Shown: piece by piece, positions 50,941 to 59,787 of the stretch
How the letters are laid out: each line of letters begins with the position of its first letter
Position numbering within the stretch: position 1 is the stretch's first letter
Translations under genes and position numbers: made by a program
Notes under the pieces: model-generated
The model's input: the letters and a program-made list of their open reading frames with translations, nothing else
Database searches by the model: none
What the model was told of the DNA's origin: nothing
From: JAGNZR01 sp051659505
Lineage (GTDB): Bacteria; Fusobacteriota; Fusobacteriia; Fusobacteriales; Fusobacteriaceae
Reading direction: 5' to 3'
NCBI GenBank assembly: GCA_051659505.1
Contig: JBOFOQ010000027.1
Coordinates: forward strand, 62,001-126,000
DNA length: 64,000 nucleotides

Positions 50941-53538
50941 ATGTCTATTGAAAATAGTTTGGAAAGAGTAAAAAAAGCTCAAAAAGAATATGCAGAATTT
51001 AGCCAAGAAAAAGTAAATGAAATTTTTAGGGAAGCAGCTCTTGCAGCAAATAATGCTAGAATTAAATTAGCTAGACTTGCAGTGGAAGAGACTGGTATGG
51101 GAATTTTAGAAGATAAGGTTATAAAAAATCACTTTGCTTCTGAATATATATATAATGCTTATAAAGACGTAAAAACTTGTGGGATAATAGAAGAAGATAT
51201 TTCTTACGGTATAGTTAAAATAGCAGAACCAATAGGTGTAATAGGTGCTGTTATTCCAACTACAAATCCAACTTCAACAGCTATTTTTAAGGCATTACTT
51301 GCTTTAAAAACAAGAAACGGAATAATGTTTTCACCACATCCAAGAGCTAAAAATTCAACTATTGAAGCAGCAAAAATAATACTTGAAGCAGCTGTAAAAG
51401 CAGGAGCTCCAGCAGATATAATAGGTTGGATAGATACACCATCATTAGAAGCAACGAATTATTTAATGAGAAATGTAGATTTAATTCTTGCTACTGGAGG
51501 ACCAGGAATGGTTAAAGCAGCGTACTCATCAGGAACACCAGCAATAGGAGTAGGTGCAGGAAATACCCCAGTAATAATAGATAAATCAGCTCATATAAAA
51601 ATGGCAGTAAATTCAATTTTACTTTCTAAGACATTTGATAATGGAGTTATATGTGCATCAGAACAAGCTGTTATAGTAGATTCTACTATATACGAAGAAG
51701 TAAAAAAAGAATTTGCAGCAAAGAATGCTTATATAATAAAAGCAAATGAAATAGATGCAGTTAGAAAAACTATAGTTATAGATGGACATTTAAATGGGGA
51801 TATAGTAGGACAATCAGCATTTAAAATTGCAGCTATGGCAGGAATAAATGTTCCTGAAGATACTAAAGTTTTAATAGGTGAGGTTGAATCTGTTGAGCTT
51901 GAGGAAGCTTTCTCTCATGAAAAACTTTCTCCAGTACTTGCTATGTACAAATCTGAAACTTTTGAAGAAGCTTTAGATAAAGCAGATAGACTAATAATAT
52001 TGGGAGGAATGGGTCATACTTCTGTTCTCTATGCAGATGAGTCAGATTCTAAGGAGAAAATTGAAAAGTTTAGTAGAAGAATGAAAACAGGTAGAACACT
52101 TATAAATATGCCAGCATCTCAAGGAGCTATAGGGGATGTATTTAACTTTAAACTAGCACCGTCTCTAACTCTAGGGTGTGGGTCATGGGGTGGAAATGCG
52201 GTTTCTGAAAATGTAGGAGTTAAACATTTAATAAACACAAAAACAGTTGCAAAAAGGAGAGAAAATATGTTATGGTTTAGAGTTCCTGAAAAAGTATACT
52301 TTAAATATGGATCACTTCCAGTTGCATTACATGAATTAAAAGAAAAGAAAAGAGCAGTAATAGTTACTGATAGCCAATTAGCTGCACTTGGATATTGCGA
52401 TAATGTAACAAAAATATTAGATGAAATTGGTGTAGACTATAGAATATTTTCAGATGTTCAAGCAGATCCAACATTGTCAACTGTTAGAAATGGTGCAGAG
52501 CTTATGAAAAATTATCAACCAGATGTAATTTTAGCACTAGGTGGAGGTTCTCCAATGGATGCTGCTAAAATTATGTGGGTAATGTATGAACATCCAGAAG
52601 TAAACTTTAATGATTTAGCAATGACATTTATGGATATTAGAAAAAGAATAGTAAGTTTCCCAAAAATGGGTGGAAAAGCAGATTTTTGGGCAATAGCAAC
52701 ATCAGCTGGAACAGGTTCAGAGGTAACACCTTTTGCGGTTATAACAGATGATGAAACAGGAATAAAATATCCATTAGCAGATTATGAGATTACTCCAAAT
52801 GTAGCAGTAGTAGATCCACAACTTATGATGTCTATGCCTGCTTCGCTAACAGCAGCATCTGGAATAGATGTGTTAACTCATGCATTAGAAGCTTACGCAT
52901 CAATTTTAGCTTCAGATTTCACCAATCCTTTAGCTCAAGAAGCTATGAGACTTACTTTTAAATATCTTCCAGAATCAGTAGCAGGTGGAAGTCATGCTAA
53001 AAAAGCTAAAGAAAAAATGGCTAACGCATCTTGTATTGCAGGAATGGCTTTTGCCAATGCATTCTTAGGTGTTTGTCATTCAATGGCACATAAGTTAGGA
53101 GCCGCTTTCCATTTACCACATGGAACAGCTAATGCACTATTATTAGATGAGGTAATAAGATTTAATGCAACAGACAAACCTTTCAAAATGGCAGGTTTTT
53201 CACAGTACAAATATCCTAATGCAAAGGAAAGATATGCTAAAGTTGCAGATGCTTTAGGTTTCACAAAAGGTAATGAAACTCCAGAGGAGAAAGTAAAACT
53301 TCTTAGAAAACACGTTGGAGAATTAAAAGCAACAATTGGAATAAAGGCTAAGATAGCAGATTATGGAATAACAGAAAAAGAATTTATGGCTAAATTAGAT
53401 GAAATGGTTGAAGCTGCATTTAATGACCAGTGTACAGGTGCAAATCCAAGATACCCAATGATGGCTGAATTAAGAGAAATGTATTTAAGAGCTTATCATG
53501 GAGTTGAAAAATATTTAGAAATAAAAGATTCATTATAA
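50941..53538 (+). CDS. adhE: Bifunctional acetaldehyde-CoA/alcohol dehydrogenase AdhE
   Basis: 865-residue fermentative enzyme. Residues 1 to about 440 form the CoA-acylating aldehyde dehydrogenase with catalytic Cys238 in VICASEQA and the IGVIGAVIPTTNPTS motif. From about 450 it is the iron alcohol dehydrogenase, with GGGSPMDAAK, SAGTGSEVTP and the metal His residues in HSMAHKLGAAFHLPHG. Ethanol formation and NADH oxidation in anaerobic growth. GGAGG precedes ATG 50941. Both sides carry copies of a repeated terminator block. Confidence 0.97.
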   Translation: MSIENSLERVKKAQKEYAEFSQEKVNEIFREAALAANNARIKLARLAVEETGMGILEDKVIKNHFASEYIYNAYKDVKTCGIIEEDISYGIVKIAEPIGVIGAVIPTTNPTSTAIFKALLALKTRNGIMFSPHPRAKNSTIEAAKIILEAAVKAGAPADIIGWIDTPSLEATNYLMRNVDLILATGGPGMVKAAYSSGTPAIGVGAGNTPVIIDKSAHIKMAVNSILLSKTFDNGVICASEQAVIVDSTIYEEVKKEFAAKNAYIIKANEIDAVRKTIVIDGHLNGDIVGQSAFKIAAMAGINVPEDTKVLIGEVESVELEEAFSHEKLSPVLAMYKSETFEEALDKADRLIILGGMGHTSVLYADESDSKEKIEKFSRRMKTGRTLINMPASQGAIGDVFNFKLAPSLTLGCGSWGGNAVSENVGVKHLINTKTVAKRRENMLWFRVPEKVYFKYGSLPVALHELKEKKRAVIVTDSQLAALGYCDNVTKILDEIGVDYRIFSDVQADPTLSTVRNGAELMKNYQPDVILALGGGSPMDAAKIMWVMYEHPEVNFNDLAMTFMDIRKRIVSFPKMGGKADFWAIATSAGTGSEVTPFAVITDDETGIKYPLADYEITPNVAVVDPQLMMSMPASLTAASGIDVLTHALEAYASILASDFTNPLAQEAMRLTFKYLPESVAGGSHAKKAKEKMANASCIAGMAFANAFLGVCHSMAHKLGAAFHLPHGTANALLLDEVIRFNATDKPFKMAGFSQYKYPNAKERYAKVADALGFTKGNETPEEKVKLLRKHVGELKATIGIKAKIADYGITEKEFMAKLDEMVEAAFNDQCTGANPRYPMMAELREMYLRAYHGVEKYLEIKDSL

Positions 53539-53564
53539 AAATAAATATTGTAAAAAGAAATATT

Positions 53565-53634
53565 ATAAAAAAATCCCTCTACAATAAAGTGTAGAGGGAT
53601 TTTTTTTAAAGCTTTGCTTCTGTATATTTTAATT
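53565..53634. repeat. Copy B of the adhE-flanking repeat (adhE/ald terminator and ald 3' end)
   Basis: Partner of 50594-50664. Here the trailing part is the genuine 3' end of ald on the minus strand (LELKYTEAKL-stop). Similarity stops at AATTCTAAAT where copy A changes to AATTATATTA. Confidence 0.85.
53571..53608. terminator. Bidirectional terminator between adhE and ald
   Basis: AATCCCTCTAC (53572-53582) and GTAGAGGGATT (53591-53601) form a perfect 11-bp stem followed by TTTTTTT. Confidence 0.9.
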
Positions 53635-54712
53635 CTAAATCTTGAGCTACTATTTTATCAGTTAATTTTCCATTTAAAATACTAAGTCCAGCTAGTAAAC
53701 CACTGTATTTTTTACAAGCTTCTACAGGTCCTAGTTTGGCAAGCTCTCTAGCATATCTAAGAGTTGCATTGTTTAGTGCATATGTAGCTGTAAGTGGGAA
53801 TCCTCCAGGCATATTCGCAACACAGTAATGGAGAACATCATGAACAAAATAAATTGGGTCTTCATGGGTAGTGGCCTTAGAAGTTTCAAAACATCCACCT
53901 TGGTCTATAGCTATATCCACAAGAACAGTTCCTTTTTCCATTTTTTTAATCATCTCTTCAGTTACTAATTTAGGAGCTTTAGCTCCAGGAAGAAGAACAC
54001 AACCAATTACTAAATCAGCTTTAATAACGGCATTTTCTATATTTGTTTTAGTTGAATATAAAGTTTTTATTTTGTTACCATAAATATCATCAAGATATCT
54101 TAGTTTGTCAATATCAATATCAATAATAGTTACATCAGCTCCTAATCCAACTGCCATTTTTAGAGCACTTTGCCCAGAAATACCAGCACCGATAATAACA
54201 ACTTTAGCAGAGTGAGTACCTGTAACACCTCCTAATAAAATCCCTTTTCCACCATTATTTTTTTGAAGATAATTAGCACCAACTTGTACTGACATTCTTC
54301 CAGCAACCTCTGACATAGGTAAAAGAAGAGGTAAAGTATTGTTCTTACCAGTTATAGTTTCGTAAGCTATAAAAGTAGCACCTGTTTTCATAAGAGACTC
54401 AGTTAGTACCTTATCAGCAGCTAAATGAAGATATGTATAAACTAGGTGATGAGGTTTGAAAAGAGCAATTTCAGATGGCTGTGGTTCTTTAACTTTTATA
54501 ATCAATTCTGAGCTATTAAAAACTTCTTCTAAAGTATTTAACATTACAGCTCCAACTTTTTCATACTCAGAATCACAAATTCCTAATCCCATAGCTGCAT
54601 TTTTTTCTACATAAACTACATTTCCATCTGCAACTAATTGACCTACAGCAAAAGGTAAAAGTCCAACTCTGTTTTCATTGTTTTTAATCTCTTTAGGTAT
54701 TCCTATTTTCAT
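53606..54712 (-). CDS. ald: Alanine dehydrogenase
   Basis: 368 residues; reversible oxidative deamination of alanine to pyruvate and ammonia with NAD. KIGIPKEIKNNENRVGLLP start, catalytic region KVKEPQPSE, HLAADK, the Rossmann motif VIIGAGISGQSALKMAVGLG (about 171-190) and VDIAIDQGGCFETSKATTH are all present. AGGAGG precedes its ATG. Terminates against adhE; its 3' end is duplicated beyond adhE. Confidence 0.95.
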   Translation of the reverse strand: MKIGIPKEIKNNENRVGLLPFAVGQLVADGNVVYVEKNAAMGLGICDSEYEKVGAVMLNTLEEVFNSSELIIKVKEPQPSEIALFKPHHLVYTYLHLAADKVLTESLMKTGATFIAYETITGKNNTLPLLLPMSEVAGRMSVQVGANYLQKNNGGKGILLGGVTGTHSAKVVIIGAGISGQSALKMAVGLGADVTIIDIDIDKLRYLDDIYGNKIKTLYSTKTNIENAVIKADLVIGCVLLPGAKAPKLVTEEMIKKMEKGTVLVDIAIDQGGCFETSKATTHEDPIYFVHDVLHYCVANMPGGFPLTATYALNNATLRYARELAKLGPVEACKKYSGLLAGLSILNGKLTDKIVAQDLELKYTEAKL

Positions 54713-54905
54713 ATTAAATTCCTCCTAAAAATTATTTTTTAAGATAAGCTACTATATTAATTTAAGTATACTCCTTTAATTTTAAAACTTCAAGCAATAC
54801 TTTCTTTTTATATATGGTAAATAATTTTTACATTTATATAGTTTATATGACTGAAGAAATATAAGTATATTTTCTAACTGGAATATAGACGTTGATATAT
54901 TTATT

Positions 54906-54934
54906 TTGACTAGAAAGATAAATAAAGTTATAAT
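54906..54934 (+). promoter_or_regulatory. Promoter of yaaA
   Basis: TTGACT (54906-54911), 17-bp spacing and TATAAT (54929-54934), 45 nt before the start codon. Confidence 0.8.
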
Positions 54935-54978
54935 AAAAAAATAATTAAAACATATTAATATTTAATGGGAAGTGATTA

Positions 54979-55704
54979 ATGAAGATAATATTTTCTCCTA
55001 GTAAGGGAATGAAGTATAGAGATACTAAAGATTTGGTTCAAAGTACTAATGTTTCTTATAAAGATAAATCAGAGTTTTTGATAAAAAAAATATTGGAATT
55101 AGATTTTGATAATTTTTCAAAAGTATTTAAATTAAAAGGAGCTCTTTTAGAAGAAACCTATGAAAAATTTAAAAATAGAAAAGATGCTAAAGAAAAGAAA
55201 GAAGCTATTTTTTTGTATAATGGAGTAAGTTTTAAAAATTTAGAAGTAGAGTCTTATAGTAAAAACTCTTTAGAATACGCCCAAAGACATTTAAGGATAC
55301 TCTCAGCTTTATATGGTCCTATGAGACCTTTAGATAAGATAAATGAGTATAGATTAGATATGACTATTAAATTTATGAAAGAATCTTTATATTCATATTG
55401 GAAAAAAGAAATAGAAGATGAATTTAAGATAGATGAAGTTATAGTGAATTTGGCATCTTCTGAATTTTCGAAAATGTTAGATAGAAAAAAATATAATAAT
55501 ATTTTAGATATTGATTTTAGACAAAATATAAATGGTGAATTAAAAAATATAAGTACAGAAGGGAAAAAAGCTAGAGGACTATTTTTAAATTACATGATTA
55601 AAAATCAAATAGAAGATATTAGTTTACTGAAAAATTTTAATTTAGATAATTACTCATTTATTGAATTAGATTCTAATGAAAAAAAATATTTATTTGTAAA
55701 ATAA
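54979..55704 (+). CDS. yaaA: YaaA family peroxide-stress protein
   Basis: 241 residues, the full length of the DUF328/YaaA family. MKIIFSPSKGMKY, FLYNGVSFKNLE, HLRILSALYGPMRPLDKI, NLASSEFSKML and EGKKARGLFLNYMIKN are family landmarks. In E. coli it lowers free iron and oxidative damage during peroxide stress; here the same role is inferred. GGGAAGTGAT precedes ATG 54979. Own promoter and terminator. Confidence 0.92.
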   Translation: MKIIFSPSKGMKYRDTKDLVQSTNVSYKDKSEFLIKKILELDFDNFSKVFKLKGALLEETYEKFKNRKDAKEKKEAIFLYNGVSFKNLEVESYSKNSLEYAQRHLRILSALYGPMRPLDKINEYRLDMTIKFMKESLYSYWKKEIEDEFKIDEVIVNLASSEFSKMLDRKKYNNILDIDFRQNINGELKNISTEGKKARGLFLNYMIKNQIEDISLLKNFNLDNYSFIELDSNEKKYLFVK

Positions 55705-55711
55705 GTAAAAT

Positions 55712-55760
55712 AAAAAACAGCTTTCATCTATGAGATACTAGAGTTAAGCTGTTTTTATTT
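55712..55760. terminator. Terminator between yaaA and the RpiR-family gene
   Basis: AAAACAGCTT pairs with AAGCTGTTTT across a 20-nt loop, with A run and T run flanks; works for both converging genes. Confidence 0.8.
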
Positions 55761-55771
55761 TTATTAGTTGA

Positions 55772-56629
55772 CTAATTTTTGCTATAAATATTGAATTTTT
55801 TCGTAATAATTTCTAATTTATCTAGTTTCTCTAAAGTTTCTTGTTTGTTTTCTGAACCTAATTTAAGAAGCAATGCATTTAAAATAGCTATAGCAGGAAT
55901 TAGAGTATGAGCTTTTCCACCATTACTAGTAGGAATAACTAAGGTAGAGAGATTAGCTAAAATAGAATCGTTTTTATCTGTAATAGTTATGATGCTATTT
56001 CCGTTATCTCTAAAAAATTCAGTAACCTGACAAGTAAAATTTGTATACGGAAAAAATGATATAGTTACAAGGAGATCATCTTTGTGTGAGTAAAGAAGTT
56101 TATCTGTAAAATCAGAACCTCCTGATATCATAAGTTCAATTCCGTCTCTAAACTCTTTTAACATAAAATAAAGATAATGTGCTAAAGAATATGAACCTCT
56201 AGCCCCTAAAATATAAACTTTTCTACTATGCTTAAATAAATTTAAAGCCTCATCTAGTTTTTTTTCTAAATCTTCAGTATCAAGTTCTTTCAACAATTCA
56301 ATATTCATATTTATAATATTTACTAAACTATGTTCATTATCAGATTCCATAATACTTGTTTTTAAATCTTTCATAGGTGCAGTTTTACTAGCAATCTCCA
56401 TCTGAAAAAGTTGTTGAAAATTAGAATATCCTTTAAAACCAGCTTCCTGAACAAATCTTGTAATAGTAGCTGGACTGGTATTTGTTTCCACTGCTAAAGC
56501 TTTTATGTTGAGAAAAGCTAATTTATTTTGATTAAATTTAATAAAATCAACAATTTTTTTATAACCAGTGCTAAATTTACTATAATTTTTTTCAATGTAA
56601 TCTAAAAAATCTTTTTTCACTATTTTCAC
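55772..56629 (-). CDS. MurR/RpiR family transcriptional regulator
   Basis: 285 residues. N-terminal HTH_6 domain (about 1-80, with NIKALAVETNTSPATITRFVQEAGFKGYSNFQ) and a C-terminal SIS sugar-phosphate-binding domain (about 120-260, SRKVYILGARGSYSLAHYLYF). The adjacent upstream symporter gene on the same strand, 14 nt away, suggests they form one transcript and that it regulates that transporter. The effector is not visible, but SIS domains usually bind phosphosugars. Confidence 0.88.
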   Translation of the reverse strand: MKIVKKDFLDYIEKNYSKFSTGYKKIVDFIKFNQNKLAFLNIKALAVETNTSPATITRFVQEAGFKGYSNFQQLFQMEIASKTAPMKDLKTSIMESDNEHSLVNIINMNIELLKELDTEDLEKKLDEALNLFKHSRKVYILGARGSYSLAHYLYFMLKEFRDGIELMISGGSDFTDKLLYSHKDDLLVTISFFPYTNFTCQVTEFFRDNGNSIITITDKNDSILANLSTLVIPTSNGGKAHTLIPAIAILNALLLKLGSENKQETLEKLDKLEIITKKFNIYSKN

Positions 56630-56643
56630 CTCAATAAAATAAG

Positions 56644-57903
56644 TTATTGTTTTGAAATAATATTTTCTGAAGGTACTGCAATATCATTTTCTGTTCTAGC
56701 TATAACTAATGTACAAACTGCGTCTCCAGTTACGTTTATAGCTGTTCTAAACATATCTACAACTCGATCAATTCCCATAACTAATCCTATTCCTTCTAAT
56801 GGAAGTCCAATTTCTGTTAAAACCATTCCTAACATAATAACACCAACTCCAGGAACGCCAGCAGTACCAATAGAAGCTAAAGTAGCAGTTATAATAATAG
56901 TTATATAATTCCCCATAGTTAAATCAACTCCATATACCTGTGCAATGAAAATTGTAGCAACACCTTGCATAATAGCAGTTCCATCCATATTAATAGTATT
57001 TCCTAGTGGAAGAGTAAAAGATGCAACAGTTGTAGATACTCCAAAATCTTCTTCCATAGTTTTTAAAGAAGAAGGTAGACAAGCAGCACTTGAAGATGTT
57101 GAGAAACCTAAAACCATAACAGGAGAGAATTTTTTTAAAAATACTAAAGGGTTATATTTTCCAATAAAAAATAAAAGTCCTTGATAAGTTATAATTGTGT
57201 GTAATAAAAGAGCAATTATAACAGCTAAAAGATATTTGAAAATTGGGATAATAGCAGCATATCCTAAGGTAGCAAAGGTTTTAGCAATTAGACCAAATAC
57301 TCCAAAAGGAGCAAGATACATAACCATTTCTACTAGTTTAAGATTTATTGTATTAACTTCAGAAACTACTTTTCTTATTATAGATATTTTATCACTTAAA
57401 AGAGATATTGCAACCCCTATTATTATAGAAAATGTAATTATTGATAGCATCTCACCTTTTGCCATGGATTCAATAGGATTTACAGGTATCATTCCAAGAA
57501 GAATATCTATAAAAGATTTAGAAGGATTAATTATTATCGCTGTGTTCTCAACACTGGAAAGATTTACTCCTAATCCTGGATTTATAAAGTTTCCAACAAA
57601 TAATGAAATAATAATAGCAATGGAAGTTGTCCCTAAATAAAATGCAAGAGTCTTAATCCCAATTCTCCCTAATTTTGCAACGTCTTCTATACCAGAAGCT
57701 CCTAAAATTAAAGAAAAAATAACAAGAGGAATAACTAACATTCTAATACTTCTTATAAAAATATTGCCCATAAAATGAAATGTAAAGTCTATTACGTATG
57801 TTTTTATAAAAGGAACTTCTGCAAAATTGTACATAATTATTCCGAGTATAATTCCACTGATAAGTCCAATAAAAATTCTGTTTGTTAAATTTAATTTTAT
57901 CAT
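56644..57903 (-). CDS. Dicarboxylate/amino acid:cation symporter (DAACS family)
   Basis: 419 residues with about eight transmembrane segments plus re-entrant loops. Family motifs include IRSIRMLVIPLVIFSLILGAS, GFSTSSSAACLPSSLKTMEE (serine-rich loop), LPLGNTINMDGTAIMQGVATIF and the GIDRVVDMFRTAINVTGDAV motif. Carries glutamate/aspartate or C4-dicarboxylates with H+ or Na+; substrate not fixed by sequence. I start at ATG 57903 because GGAGG lies just upstream (5'-GGAGGAAACAATG); the frame is open further upstream. Confidence 0.92.
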   Translation of the reverse strand: MIKLNLTNRIFIGLISGIILGIIMYNFAEVPFIKTYVIDFTFHFMGNIFIRSIRMLVIPLVIFSLILGASGIEDVAKLGRIGIKTLAFYLGTTSIAIIISLFVGNFINPGLGVNLSSVENTAIIINPSKSFIDILLGMIPVNPIESMAKGEMLSIITFSIIIGVAISLLSDKISIIRKVVSEVNTINLKLVEMVMYLAPFGVFGLIAKTFATLGYAAIIPIFKYLLAVIIALLLHTIITYQGLLFFIGKYNPLVFLKKFSPVMVLGFSTSSSAACLPSSLKTMEEDFGVSTTVASFTLPLGNTINMDGTAIMQGVATIFIAQVYGVDLTMGNYITIIITATLASIGTAGVPGVGVIMLGMVLTEIGLPLEGIGLVMGIDRVVDMFRTAINVTGDAVCTLVIARTENDIAVPSENIISKQ

Positions 57904-57934
57904 TGTTTCCTCCATAAATTCTGTTTGTTCTTTG

Positions 57935-57963
57935 ATTATACAAAATAAAAAGTAAAAAAACAA
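57935..57963 (-). promoter_or_regulatory. Promoter of the symporter-RpiR operon
   Basis: On the minus strand, TTGTTT (57963-57958) and TATAAT (57940-57935) are 17 bp apart. Confidence 0.55.
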
Positions 57964-57971
57964 GTTTTTTT

Positions 57972-58013
57972 AAAATTATTTTCCGTTTGACGTTAAAATG
58001 AAAAATAATTTTC
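57972..58013. promoter_or_regulatory. Inverted repeat upstream of the symporter gene, possible RpiR operator
   Basis: AAAATTATTTTC (57972-57983) and GAAAAATAATTTT (58000-58012) are inverted copies with a 16-nt centre. RpiR-family operators are palindromes of this AT-rich kind; it lies just upstream of the operon promoter. Confidence 0.4.
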
Positions 58014-58168
58014 ACAATAAAAGCGTGTTTTTTTATTTAAAATATAGATTTTATTGATTATTTAAAATATTTAATTATAATTCTTACAATATACTATTAA
58101 AAATATTGAAAATAGGGTAAAATTTAGAAAAATAAAAAATTTATAACAAATAAAAAAAGGAGAAAAAA

Positions 58169-58897
58169 TTGAATAAAAAACTTATTTATAAAATAGATAT
58201 TGATGAAGAGGGAATTTTTTTAGAAAGACCAAATAGATTTATAGCTAAGGTAAAATTAAATACAGGTCAAGAAGTAATTGCACACGTTCATGATTCAGGG
58301 CGATTAAAAGAACTTCTATATGAAAATAATAAAGTACTGTTAAGAAGAGCAAAAGATTTAACTAAAAGAAAAACAGAGTGGGATATGATTGCAGCACTTG
58401 CTGATGATAATGAGGAAATACTTATTAATTCATCTTTTCATAGATATATAGCTGATGTATTATTTAGAGATGAAGAAATTTCTCCCTTTGGAAAAATAGA
58501 TAAAATAAAAGCAGAAGTAAAATATGGGGATAGTAGATTAGATTATTTAATAGAAAAAGATAATGAAAAAATCTGGATAGAGACTAAAGGAGTATCTCTT
58601 TCAATAAATAAAGTAGCAACATTTCCAGATGCTCCTAGTATAAGAGCAACAAAACATCTAAATGAGCTTATGGAACTAAAAAAACAAGGAAATAGAGCAG
58701 CAATAGTCCTTATTGTTTTACGTGATTCAGAAACTTTCCAACCTAAATGGGAGACTGACCCAGTTTTTAGCGAAACTTTTTATAAGGCTATAGAAGCAGG
58801 GGTAGAGGTGTATCCAGTGCAGTTTAAGCTAGAAAATGGAAATATATATTGGATAGAAAAAACAATAAAAATAAAAAAATATAAAAAAATTAACTAA
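58169..58897 (+). CDS. sfsA: SfsA-family DNA/RNA nuclease (sugar fermentation stimulation protein)
   Basis: 242 residues, normal. Landmarks FLERPNRFIAKVKLNTGQEVIAHVHDSGRLKELL, GDSRLDYLIEKDNEKIWIETKGVSL (PD-(D/E)XK-like, about 125-150), FPDAPSIRATKHLNELMEL and the C-terminal PVQFKLENGNIYW. TTG start with AAAGGAG 7 nt upstream. Single gene, divergent from the symporter operon. Confidence 0.93.
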   Translation: MNKKLIYKIDIDEEGIFLERPNRFIAKVKLNTGQEVIAHVHDSGRLKELLYENNKVLLRRAKDLTKRKTEWDMIAALADDNEEILINSSFHRYIADVLFRDEEISPFGKIDKIKAEVKYGDSRLDYLIEKDNEKIWIETKGVSLSINKVATFPDAPSIRATKHLNELMELKKQGNRAAIVLIVLRDSETFQPKWETDPVFSETFYKAIEAGVEVYPVQFKLENGNIYWIEKTIKIKKYKKIN

Positions 58898-59031
58898 AAT
58901 AACAGGAATTGGTGCTATTATAAGGAGTTATATACAAATCAATGGAGCTAATAAAATCCAAATATTTAACATCTTAAAAAAATAGTTTTTCACATTTTTG
59001 AAAGATGATGAAAGAAAAAGAAAGAAAAAGA

Positions 59032-59060
59032 TTGGAAATGAAAAATAGTTATGCTAAAAT
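59032..59060 (+). promoter_or_regulatory. Promoter of the fructose operon
   Basis: TTGGAA (59032-59037), 17-bp spacing and TAAAAT (59055-59060) with a TGC extension. Confidence 0.6.
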
Positions 59061-59077
59061 AAAAATAGGTGATAAAA

Positions 59078-59764
59078 ATGCTAAATATAGAAAGACAAAA
59101 ACTTATTATGAAAAAGTTAGAAAAAAATCAGAGTATTAAATTACAAGAAATTGTAGAGACACTGAATATTTCAGAAGCGACAGTTAGACGGGATTTAAAC
59201 GATTTGGAAATTAAAGGGAAAATTAAGAGGATTCATGGAGGGGCAGTTTTAGTAGAAGAGTACGAGGGTGATATATTTTCCAAAGAAAAAATAAATATAG
59301 AGGGAAAAGAATTAATAGGGAAAAAAGCAGTAGAATACATAAAAGAGGGAGATGTTATTTATTTAGATGCAGGAACCACAGTTGGAAAAATGATAAAATA
59401 CCTTAAAGAAAAAAAAGTAAGAGTATTAACCAATGGAATTAGTCATATTCCTGAGCTCATAAAATATGGCATTGAGACCTATCTTATAGGTGGGAAAATA
59501 AAAGAAAAAACTAGTGCAATAGTAGGGTTTTCAGCTGTAGAATCTCTTAAAAAGTACACTATTGACAAAGCTTTTATAGGGGCTAATACTGTAAGTGAAA
59601 AAGGATATGGAACTCCAGATAGTGAAGAAGCAATAGTAAAGAGATGTGCAATAGAAAATAGCAGGGAAATATTTTTTTTATGTGATAGTTCTAAGTTTAA
59701 AGATGAAAGTTTTATAACATTTGCTCAATTAAAGTGTGGAAAGCTGATAACAGATAAAAAATAA
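59078..59764 (+). CDS. DeoR/GlpR-family regulator of the fructose operon
   Basis: 228 residues. N-terminal HTH IKLQEIVETLNISEATVRRDLNDLEIKGKIKRIHGGAVL (about 18-56) and a C-terminal DeoR sugar-phosphate domain with YLDAGTTVGKMIKYL. As the first gene of a fruR-fruA-fruK order it probably represses the operon until fructose-1-phosphate binds. I prefer ATG 59078; AGGTGAT sits just upstream, and a GTG at 59069 overlaps it. Confidence 0.9.
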   Translation: MLNIERQKLIMKKLEKNQSIKLQEIVETLNISEATVRRDLNDLEIKGKIKRIHGGAVLVEEYEGDIFSKEKINIEGKELIGKKAVEYIKEGDVIYLDAGTTVGKMIKYLKEKKVRVLTNGISHIPELIKYGIETYLIGGKIKEKTSAIVGFSAVESLKKYTIDKAFIGANTVSEKGYGTPDSEEAIVKRCAIENSREIFFLCDSSKFKDESFITFAQLKCGKLITDKK

Positions 59765-59787
59765 AAGTCAAAGGGAGAAAGAAAAAA

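Noticed and set aside
50594..53634. Insertion sequence around adhE
   Set aside because: No transposase frame and no terminal inverted repeats; the flanks are duplicated terminator and ald tail.
57197..57640. Long plus-strand frame opposite the symporter gene
   Set aside because: It lies wholly within the symporter on the other strand, lacks a ribosome site and shows no recognisable domain; a shadow frame. The same applies to other opposite-strand frames such as 22812-23174 and 5542-6033.
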